10,032 nucleotides of DNA, from contig JBBRMF010000192.1 in assembly GCA_038230975.1 (NCBI GenBank), positions 1 through 10,032 of the forward strand, read 5' to 3'. Positions 1 through 5,346 of the stretch are shown in pieces. The stretch is from JANXVV01 sp038230975. GTDB taxonomy: Bacteria > Planctomycetota > Phycisphaerae > Tepidisphaerales > Tepidisphaeraceae. A model generated the notes under the pieces. The model worked only from the letters and a program-made list of their open reading frames with translations, did no database searches and had not been told where the DNA came from. Each line of letters begins with the position of its first letter. The stretch's first letter is position 1. Position numbers and translations under genes: made by a program.

Positions 1-187
1 CTGCCGTTTTGCCAGCCGCCGCCGAATTCGAGCCTTGCGTCGCGCCAGCTTTTGATGTGTAGTGTGATTCACTCCAAATGCCTTTCTTGTCTGTGGGTAT
101 CAACAACACAACAGACGGCGAAGTTCGCCAAAAGACAGGCAGTTGGAGTTATTTTTGTGAACAATCGCTGATCGAGGCCGTCGGTAA
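1..187. other. No recognisable gene
   Basis: A plus-strand frame stays open from base 1 to the TGA at 169-171, but its translation looks like no family I know and it may be chance or the tail of a gene lying outside the window. No RNA gene or convincing promoter is visible here. The downstream PIN-like remnant would be expected to have had its N-terminal part in this stretch, yet I could not find it in any frame. Confidence 0.4.
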
Positions 188-358
188 CACGCTGGTTTAA
201 GGTCTAGAGTTGGAGTGACAGACAGCGGAATAATTGAGGCTGCTCGGAACAAATACCTCGTTATAACCGATGACTGGGAGCTGACTCAGCAACTTGCGAC
301 TGAGAGCATCGACGTGATTAACTTCAATCATCTGCGAATTTGGGCGCAGGATATTTAA
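188..358 (+). pseudogene. PIN-domain protein, C-terminal remnant
   Basis: The frame is open from just after a TAA at 185-187 to the TAA at 356-358. It reads VGVTDSGIIEAA, then YLVITDDWELTQQL, then IDVINFNHLR near the end. This resembles the last third of a PIN-domain (metal-dependent RNase fold) protein: an acidic TD in front of a helix, then LVITDD, and the DVINFNHLR tail seen in one PIN family. PIN nucleases need further acidic residues in the N-terminal two thirds, and these are absent because the frame is closed upstream. The only start candidate is a GTG at 215 with no clear ribosome binding site. I read it as a decayed gene whose front was lost by frameshift or deletion. There is no visible antitoxin partner. 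The family call rests on the pattern only. Confidence 0.55.
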
Positions 359-361
359 TAG

Positions 362-407
362 AAAAAGGGAAAAAACGAACCCCGCCAGACTTGCAGGTCC
401 GACGGGG
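362..407 (-). terminator. Rho-independent terminator of the amtB-glnK operon
   Basis: On the minus strand, 40 nt after the P-II stop codon, arms 407-397 (CCCCGTCGGAC) and 390-380 (GTCTGGCGGGG) pair over 11 bp, including two G-U pairs, around a 6-nt loop. A T-rich tract (TTCGTTTTTTCCCTTTTTC) follows. Position and orientation fit the end of the amtB-glnK transcript. Confidence 0.85.
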
Positions 408-446
408 ATCGTTGTCAAAGGTTCGTTCAGAAGCGTTTGACGAATG

Positions 447-791
447 TCACGGCCCGATGGCGACAGTCCCGGATTCACCGGTGCGGATTCGGTGGCATTG
501 CTCCAGATCCAGCACGAAGATTTTACCATCGCCGATATTTCCGGAGTAGGCAGCTTTCTTGATGGCATTCACCGCCCGCTCAAGATAATTGTCGTTGACG
601 GCGATCTCGAGCTTCACTTTCGACAGCAGGCGAATGACGCCTTGCGTGCCGCGATACTGTTCTTTAAATCCGCGTTGCGTACCGCAACCGCGCACATCTG
701 AAGCGGTCATCAGGACGATTTCTTCGGCCATGAGTGCTTCTTGAACCGCCTCGACCCTCTCAGGCCGAATAATGGCAACTATCATTTTCAT
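447..791 (-). CDS. glnK: P-II family nitrogen regulatory protein (GlnB/GlnK)
   Basis: A trimeric cytoplasmic sensor that binds ATP/ADP and 2-oxoglutarate and, when paired with AmtB, plugs the ammonium channel under nitrogen sufficiency. At 114 residues it has the usual length. Visible landmarks are MKMIVAIIRPE at the N-terminus, T29, Q39 and K58 (nucleotide/2-oxoglutarate pocket), the T-loop 37-55, the B-loop GNIGDGKIFV around 83-92, and C-terminal RIRTGE with both arginines. The T-loop is unusual: by ungapped alignment to E. coli GlnB, Tyr51 is Gly (RGTQGV), Asp54 is Arg, and Arg38 is Thr. Tyr46 remains. Classical GlnD uridylylation at Tyr51 is therefore not possible. The ATG start has GGGAGA about 8 nt upstream. 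It lies 136 bp downstream of amtB on the same strand with a hairpin between them, so glnK is used as the symbol on context; glnB cannot be excluded. Confidence 0.93.
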   Translation of the reverse strand: MKMIVAIIRPERVEAVQEALMAEEIVLMTASDVRGCGTQRGFKEQYRGTQGVIRLLSKVKLEIAVNDNYLERAVNAIKKAAYSGNIGDGKIFVLDLEQCHRIRTGESGTVAIGP

Positions 792-824
792 TGTGATATC
801 TCCCGTGTTAAGTGAGGGCCTGCG

Positions 825-857
825 GGGTGGGACGACGTTGAACGCGTCGCCCCACCC
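825..857 (-). promoter_or_regulatory. Intercistronic stem-loop between amtB and glnK
   Basis: Arms 825-837 and 845-857 form a 13-bp stem with a 7-nt loop. On the minus-strand RNA all 13 positions pair (GGGUGGGGCGACG with CGUCGUCCCACCC, one G-U). On the plus strand the same position is an A-C mismatch. This favours a role in the amtB-glnK mRNA. No U-tract follows, so a partial terminator, a processing site or a 3'-end stabiliser of the amtB message is more likely than full termination. Confidence 0.65.
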
Positions 858-927
858 ATCAAGCCGCGAATGACTTTGATCCTACCCGGCCCAATGGCCT
901 TTCGCGAGAATGCTGATACCGGCTGTG

Positions 928-2688
928 TTATTTGGTATGAGCCATTTCCTCACGACGGGGAGCCGGAATATGCACGGTGTCTCGACCCATGCCAGACGGA
1001 GCCGACAGAGCGGAGATGACGTACTCAGGGTAAGCCGAGATGCCATGCTCGTGAAGATCCATGCCTTCCAGTTCGCCTTCTTTGGAGATGCGGAGCATGC
1101 CCATCACGTGAAGGATACCAAAGACTGCCATCGCAACACCGAAGGTGGCGGCACAGATAATCAAGCTACCAATGCATTGTGCAATCAGTAGTTTCGCCCC
1201 ACCGCCATAGAACAGACCGGCGAGACCCGGGTTGGTTGCATCAATGACCGGCACGCCCGTCGCACTGGAGCCGGCAACGTTGTATTCACCGCTGGCGAAA
1301 AATCCAAGCGACAACGTGCCCCAGATACCGCACAAACCGTGTACAGGCCAGGCACCGATGGGATCATCGATACGCAGGTATTCCAGAAGATCGACACCGA
1401 GGATCACGATGATACCGGCGATGAGTCCAAGGATGCAGGCACCTGTTGGGCTCACCCAGTAGCAAGGGCAGGTGATGGCCACAAGACCGGCCAGGAAGCC
1501 GTTTGTGATCGCTGCGGCATCCCACTTCTTCGTTCGGAAATACATGAAGAACACGGCACCCATACCGCCCGTGCAGGCAGCAAGGGTGGTGTTGGCCGCA
1601 ACGCGACCGATACCGGCAAAATCCATCGCCGACAGTGTGGAACCGGGGTTAAAGCCGTACCAACCGAACCAGAGAAGCAGACCACCGCAGATGGCAATCG
1701 TCAGATCGTGTGGCAGCATGGGGCCGCCGCCGTCGCGTTTAAACTTACGACCAATTCTGGGCCCGAGCATGATGCCGCCCGCCAACGCGATCCAGCCTCC
1801 GATCGAGTGAACAACGGTTGAACCAGCAAAGTCGTGGAAGTAGACGCCGAGGTCCGGAAGGAAGTGGGTGAATGCATTGGGTGAAGCGTTCTGACCGCCC
1901 ATCGTGTAGAGGAACCCATCGGGGCCCCAGACCCAGTGACCCAGGATCGGGTAGATGAATCCGGATACGCAGACGGAGTAAAGGATATCGCCGGCGAAAG
2001 CAGTACGACCGATCATCGTACCGGAGCAGATGGTGGAGGCGCAGTCGGCAAAGGCGAATTGGAAAAGCCAGTGTGCAAGGACCGGAACACCGGTCGCGCC
2101 ATAGAGCGATGCGGCGGTGACGTGCTGCAGGAAGAACCAATTATTGAAAGATCCGTCTGGGTTGGGGTTTGGATCGTGCCAGCCGATGATTCCGTTGCCG
2201 GCACCGAACATGAAGGCATATCCGAATGCGAAATATAGAATACCGCACAAGCAGGTATCAAATACGCATTCGACCAGCACATTGACGGTTTCACGCGATC
2301 GACAGAAACCAGCTTCCAGCATGGTGAAACCGACCTGCATGGCGAACACGAGGAACGCGGCGATGAGCGTCCATACGGTGTTGAGTGGGTTGATGATGTC
2401 GCCACCCTTGGCCATGGCATAGGGATCGACCGCCGCCGCCTGAGTCGTAGCGGGCATGGTTGCGGCCATCGCAGGCATCGTTGCCGGGATATCGGCGAAA
2501 CTGGTACCGGATTTTATCCAATACGCAATTCCGGCCGTTACCATTAGCAGGATCGCGAGACCTAAAAACTTCCCGAGGGCGATGAGCTTGAAATAGCGTC
2601 GCCACTCAGGATCCTTTAAACGGGTTCCAAGCCGGGAGAATTTCTCCGACAGTCGCAGCTTGTTTCCCTCTGGCACGATAAGACTCAT
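928..2688 (-). CDS. amtB: Ammonium transporter (Amt/MEP/Rh family)
   Basis: An inner-membrane ammonium channel, trimeric in the known family, normally gated by GlnK. I start at the ATG at 2688 (586 aa) because AAGGAG sits 6 nt upstream; the frame is open further upstream but without a comparable site. The core begins near residue 97. It holds the family signature DFAGSTVVHS at 286-295, the twin pore histidines H294 and H450 (PVHGLCGIWG), FQFAFADCAST at 209-219 and SGTMIGR at 222-228. The cytosolic C-terminal tail LEGMDLHEHGISAYPEY resembles the GlnK-contacting tail of E. coli AmtB, with about 30 further residues. An N-terminal extension of about 95 residues has a basic segment, a hydrophobic helix (about 34-57) and a Met/Pro/Ala/Thr-rich linker (65-87). 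A helix there would put the N-terminus in the cytosol and keep the core in its normal topology. It is the first gene of an operon with the P-II gene and carries a sigma-54-like promoter about 165 bp upstream. Confidence 0.95.
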   Translation of the reverse strand: MSLIVPEGNKLRLSEKFSRLGTRLKDPEWRRYFKLIALGKFLGLAILLMVTAGIAYWIKSGTSFADIPATMPAMAATMPATTQAAAVDPYAMAKGGDIINPLNTVWTLIAAFLVFAMQVGFTMLEAGFCRSRETVNVLVECVFDTCLCGILYFAFGYAFMFGAGNGIIGWHDPNPNPDGSFNNWFFLQHVTAASLYGATGVPVLAHWLFQFAFADCASTICSGTMIGRTAFAGDILYSVCVSGFIYPILGHWVWGPDGFLYTMGGQNASPNAFTHFLPDLGVYFHDFAGSTVVHSIGGWIALAGGIMLGPRIGRKFKRDGGGPMLPHDLTIAICGGLLLWFGWYGFNPGSTLSAMDFAGIGRVAANTTLAACTGGMGAVFFMYFRTKKWDAAAITNGFLAGLVAITCPCYWVSPTGACILGLIAGIIVILGVDLLEYLRIDDPIGAWPVHGLCGIWGTLSLGFFASGEYNVAGSSATGVPVIDATNPGLAGLFYGGGAKLLIAQCIGSLIICAATFGVAMAVFGILHVMGMLRISKEGELEGMDLHEHGISAYPEYVISALSAPSGMGRDTVHIPAPRREEMAHTK

Positions 2689-2854
2689 GACGGACTCCTT
2701 GAAAGGGGTTCTGAATTCCAGTGTTGGTCGCGATAAAGCCGGTGGCACCGAAGATCCGCACTTCCAATTGCTTGGGATCGATGGACGTTCACATCGAGTC
2801 CTCAGAACAACCGCTAGATACCAGGTGGATCGTCGGGTGACATGATCAGCACTT

Positions 2855-2870
2855 GGCAAAGATTGTGCCG
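2855..2870 (-). promoter_or_regulatory. Putative sigma-54 (-24/-12) promoter of amtB
   Basis: The minus strand reads CGGCACAATCTTTGCC. Against TGGCAYRNNNNTTGCW it differs only at the first and last positions, and it keeps GG (-24) and GC (-12) with exactly 10 bases between. A start near 2845 would give a leader of about 155 nt before the amtB ATG. Sigma-54 control of ammonium transport is well established in other bacteria. I see no convincing -35/-10 pair on this strand. Confidence 0.6.
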
Positions 2871-2923
2871 TCTAAAATCACCGCACAAACGCATGGGAAA
2901 CAGCAAGGATTCACAGACAGAAT

Positions 2924-2940
2924 TGCGTGTTAAATGCGCA
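2924..2940. promoter_or_regulatory. Candidate enhancer-type dyad upstream of amtB promoter
   Basis: The 17-base element TGCGTGTTAAATGCGCA has TGC-N11-GCA symmetry like the enteric NtrC site (TGCAC-N7-GTGCA), matching 7 of 10 consensus bases. It lies about 55 bp upstream of the -24 element of the amtB promoter, a plausible place for an activator or repressor site. The match is weak on its own. Confidence 0.3.
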
Positions 2941-3333
2941 CGAAGATGTTTATACCCCTGAGCGATACAATCTGATCAACGTGGCGAAGATCTCTTGAAA
3001 CCGTTATTTCAAAAGGGAAAAAAGTGTAAACGGTAGCTGCTTTAACGAAGTGAAATGCTCGAATTTGATCTAAAGCCGTGATGCTCAGTAATTAAACAAT
3101 TCAAAATAGTTGATTCTTGACCAGATAAGAGCGAGTTTTTTCCAGATCCGGAGGTCCAAACGCCAACCGCGCGCCTTTTTGACTCGCTTCACGAGATCCA
3201 GTGCCTATTTAGTTAACACAGAATGATCCAAATACTTGATTTTGCATCGATCGCATAAAAAATTTCTGAAGTGTGAAAGCGCAAGCCCGTGCCGCTGTTT
3301 TGTTGCGCGCGGGTAACAGCCCCAAAGTACAAA

Positions 3334-3350
3334 TGCACACTTTTAGCGCA
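3334..3350. promoter_or_regulatory. Candidate NtrC-like site upstream of the regulator promoter
   Basis: TGCACACTTTTAGCGCA matches TGCAC-N7-GTGCA at 9 of 10 fixed bases. It lies about 118 bp upstream of the plus-strand -24 element at 3469 and shares the GCGCA half with the element at 2924-2940. Planctomycete NtrC sites are not known to me, so this is inferred from the enteric consensus. Confidence 0.35.
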
Positions 3351-3467
3351 CCTGATGATTTCAATTCTTCCGGCACAATGTTTCGAGTCGGATATCGATT
3401 GCTTGAAATACACTTGCAGCGTTGCGTAAACGGCACTCCCATGAACTGGATCGATTCTCGCTTTGCA

Positions 3468-3483
3468 TGGCACGCATAATGCA
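3468..3483 (+). promoter_or_regulatory. Putative sigma-54 (-24/-12) promoter of the response regulator
   Basis: TGGCACGCATAATGCA agrees with TGGCAYRNNNNTTGCW at all but one position (ATGC for TTGC), with GG and GC exactly 10 bases apart. A start near 3494 gives a leader of about 150 nt, which contains the inverted repeat at 3519-3569. It faces the gene at 3644 and opposes the similar element for amtB. Confidence 0.6.
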
Positions 3484-3518
3484 TAGATGCGCGTGCAGGT
3501 TTTCTCCGCTGGGTGGCG

Positions 3519-3569
3519 TGGGCGTCTCGCCCGCGTTTACTTCAGAAGAAGGCGCGGGCGAGACGCCCA
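3519..3569. repeat. GC-rich perfect inverted repeat (REP-like)
   Basis: Left arm 3519-3535 (TGGGCGTCTCGCCCGCG) is exactly reverse-complementary to 3553-3569, with a 17-nt spacer. The match continues imperfectly outward with GGTG/CACC. It sits between the putative promoter and the regulator start, so it would form a stable hairpin in that mRNA leader. I recall similar CGTGGGCGTCTCGCCCGCG palindromes as dispersed elements in planctomycete-type genomes, but this was not checked. No T-tract follows. Confidence 0.8.
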
Positions 3570-3643
3570 TGCACCATTTTTTCACAAGCTCTGAGTCTCC
3601 GTACCTCATTGCAACTTGGGTCTAACTTTGAAAATGAGATGGC

Positions 3644-5116
3644 ATGAGTAAAACATCCGGTGGGCAGCGTGTGTGTCATTCGACTGAAGCGGCGAAATCA
3701 GTTTTACAGCGCCTCAACCCTTTGCGGATGCTGGTCGTGGATGAGGAGCAGAATACTCGTGTCACGCTTGGCGTGTGTCTCGAAGCAGAGGGTCACGAAG
3801 TTGTTTCCTGCGGCGACGCGCAGACCGCAATGAAGGAAGTGAATGCGCGCTCTTTCGATTTAATCTTCTTAGATCTACGCCTCGGATTGGATAATGGGCT
3901 GGACCTTATTCCGTATCTGCTCACGCAGAACCCGCGCGCGAAGGTGATTGTCATTACTGCATGCGCGTCCGTCGCGACGGCGGTCGAAGCCATGAAACGC
4001 GGCGCAACCGATTATCTGGCCAAGCCATTCACTCCGGTCGAGGTGCAGTTGGTCACGCGAAAAGTCGCGGAGCGTCGAACCTTGGAATGGCAGGTTGAAT
4101 CGCTGCGCGATGCGCTCGATCGTCTCGATCCAGAAATAGACTTCCCCACAGAAAACCCGGCGATGCAGCACGCTATATCTCTTGCCAGGCGAGTCGCGGC
4201 GAGCAATACGACCGTATTGATATCGGGTGAATCCGGCACGGGCAAAGGGTGGATGGCACGCGCGATCCATTCCTGGAGCGGGCGAGCGGCGTCGCCGTTC
4301 GGAGTGGTCTCGTGCAATACGACGGATTCCGATGCGCTCGAAGAAGAATTGTTTGGCACGACCGGGCAGGCCGAGTCTGCAGCACAAGATCGTATCGGCC
4401 GGGTGGTTTACTGTGAGTCGGGGACCGTGCTGCTGGATCAAGTCGGGCACGTTCCTCCGAGCCTGCAACCGAGGTTGTTGCGATTGCTCTCGGAGAAAGA
4501 ATATGAGCGCGGCGGTGATTTTCGTCCGCATAAAGCAAACGTCCGATTTATCGCCACGAGCGATCTGGATCTGGACGAGGTCGTCAAAACTCGTAGGCTC
4601 CGTCCAGAACTTCTGTTGGCGCTAGATGTGGTTCGTATCTCAATTCCTCCGCTTCGTGAACGGCCGGAGGATTTCAAGCTGTTGGCCAAGCGATTTCTCG
4701 CGCATTACTCGCGCGAGAATCACCGCCCCATCGCCGGAATTTGCGGCGATGCCATGCATGTCCTGACCTGTCATACCTGGCCGGGAAATACGCGGGAATT
4801 ACGAAATGTGATCGAGCGCGCCGTTTTTCTTTGCGACAAAGATTATATCGAGATGGAGCATCTGCCGCCGAATCTCACAAAGGAACATCGGCGACATTCG
4901 ATCGGTGATCTGGTGCCGTTGGAAATTATAGAAGAGATGCATTTGCGCGGCGTATTCGCGACGACGGGGACGATCAAAGGGGCGGCGGCGATCTTGGGGA
5001 TCAATCCGAGTACGCTATCAAGAAGACTCAAGCGCAGGAATGGCGGGAACGGGGAAATCGATGAGTCGGGTATGGCGCAGACGATGGAAAATGCGGAGGA
5101 ATCGCACGGGTTGTGA
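3644..5116 (+). CDS. NtrC-family response regulator with degenerate AAA+ domain
   Basis: 490 aa with receiver, AAA+ and Fis-type HTH domains. The receiver (about 28-140) looks functional, with acidic pair D33/E34, phospho-acceptor D77 (LIFLDLRL), T105 and K127 (LAKPF). The AAA+ region (about 168-410) keeps Walker A GESGTGK at 195-201, ELFG at 235-238 and WPGNTRELRN with its sensor II arginine. Four other key sites are changed. The GAFTGA loop reads GQAESA with one residue missing before it. Walker B is LLDQVG instead of LLDEIG, so the catalytic Glu is Gln266. The sensor I region reads IATSD in place of IAATN. In the FREDLYYRL motif the second Arg is Ala326. The HTH (about 425-465) ends TLSRRLKRR. 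It therefore probably binds DNA and can be phosphorylated, but should not hydrolyse ATP well or contact sigma-54. R. capsulatus NtrC, HupR and TyrR are known family members that do not act through sigma-54. The ATG at 3644 is preceded only by a weak GAGA; Met29 is a less likely alternative. It is divergent from amtB-glnK, so a nitrogen role is inferred from position. Confidence 0.9.
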   Translation: MSKTSGGQRVCHSTEAAKSVLQRLNPLRMLVVDEEQNTRVTLGVCLEAEGHEVVSCGDAQTAMKEVNARSFDLIFLDLRLGLDNGLDLIPYLLTQNPRAKVIVITACASVATAVEAMKRGATDYLAKPFTPVEVQLVTRKVAERRTLEWQVESLRDALDRLDPEIDFPTENPAMQHAISLARRVAASNTTVLISGESGTGKGWMARAIHSWSGRAASPFGVVSCNTTDSDALEEELFGTTGQAESAAQDRIGRVVYCESGTVLLDQVGHVPPSLQPRLLRLLSEKEYERGGDFRPHKANVRFIATSDLDLDEVVKTRRLRPELLLALDVVRISIPPLRERPEDFKLLAKRFLAHYSRENHRPIAGICGDAMHVLTCHTWPGNTRELRNVIERAVFLCDKDYIEMEHLPPNLTKEHRRHSIGDLVPLEIIEEMHLRGVFATTGTIKGAAAILGINPSTLSRRLKRRNGGNGEIDESGMAQTMENAEESHGL

Positions 5117-5187
5117 TGATTGCTAATCCAGAAGACTGAGCCGACCGGCATTCAAGCGGTGCTATTCGAATGGGCGGGATAAGACGT

Positions 5188-5203
5188 GGGCCGCAAGTGG
5201 CCC
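5188..5203 (+). terminator. Possible weak terminator after the response regulator
   Basis: GGGCCGCAAGTGGCCC folds into a 6-bp stem (one G-U) with a CAAG loop, about 70 nt after the regulator stop codon. The following bases (GGCTAAATAAAACC) are not T-rich, so termination is uncertain. Confidence 0.3.
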
Positions 5204-5301
5204 GGCTAAATAAAACCTCATTGAAAATCTAAATCCGTCCAGAAATTTTTCCTCCTTCATCCAGTCTTCAGGTTCGGTGGTCTATGTTCTCCGTCGTTCG
5301 A

Positions 5302-5330
5302 TGAGATACCATTCCGTCTGAGGTATCACA
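5302..5330. promoter_or_regulatory. Dyad upstream of the PQQ-propeller gene
   Basis: TGAGATACC (5302-5310) and GGTATCACA (5322-5330) are reverse complements at 8 of 9 positions, separated by 11 bases. The dyad ends just before the ribosome binding site of the gene at 5347. It could be an operator or a translation-affecting hairpin in the 5' leader. Confidence 0.4.
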
Positions 5331-5346
5331 TACAGGAGAACAAGCT

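Larger units (their letters stand above)
2689..3643. other. Divergent amtB / regulator intergenic region
   Basis: This 955-bp gap has no protein-coding frame I believe. Overlapping short frames at 3209-3484 on both strands have no recognisable motif or ribosome binding site. The stretch from roughly 2870 to 3260 is noticeably more AT-rich than the flanking genes. It holds two opposed sigma-54-type promoters, two TGC-N11-GCA elements and a GC-rich inverted repeat, listed separately. Confidence 0.7.

Noticed and set aside
1339..1821. Long plus-strand frames within amtB
   Set aside because: They lie antisense to a clearly conserved Amt coding frame and have low-complexity, unnatural compositions; they are shadows of its codon pattern.
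2689..2859. In-frame upstream extension of amtB by 57 residues
   Set aside because: The extension is arginine/cysteine-rich without family resemblance, lacks a ribosome binding site, and would overlap the putative sigma-54 promoter; the ATG at 2688 has AAGGAG at ideal spacing.
3281..3294. Another minus-strand sigma-54-like sequence (CGGCACGGGCTTGC)
   Set aside because: GG and GC are 9 rather than 10 bases apart, which is known to abolish sigma-54 promoters, and it is over 590 bp from amtB.
3209..3484. Overlapping short open frames in the intergenic region on both strands
   Set aside because: No ribosome binding sites, no recognisable motifs, several mutually overlapping frames of similar length, and they overlap promoter-like elements.
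3875..4531. 218-residue minus-strand frame inside the response regulator gene
   Set aside because: Arg/Gln-rich translation without motifs, antisense to an intact receiver-AAA+ frame.
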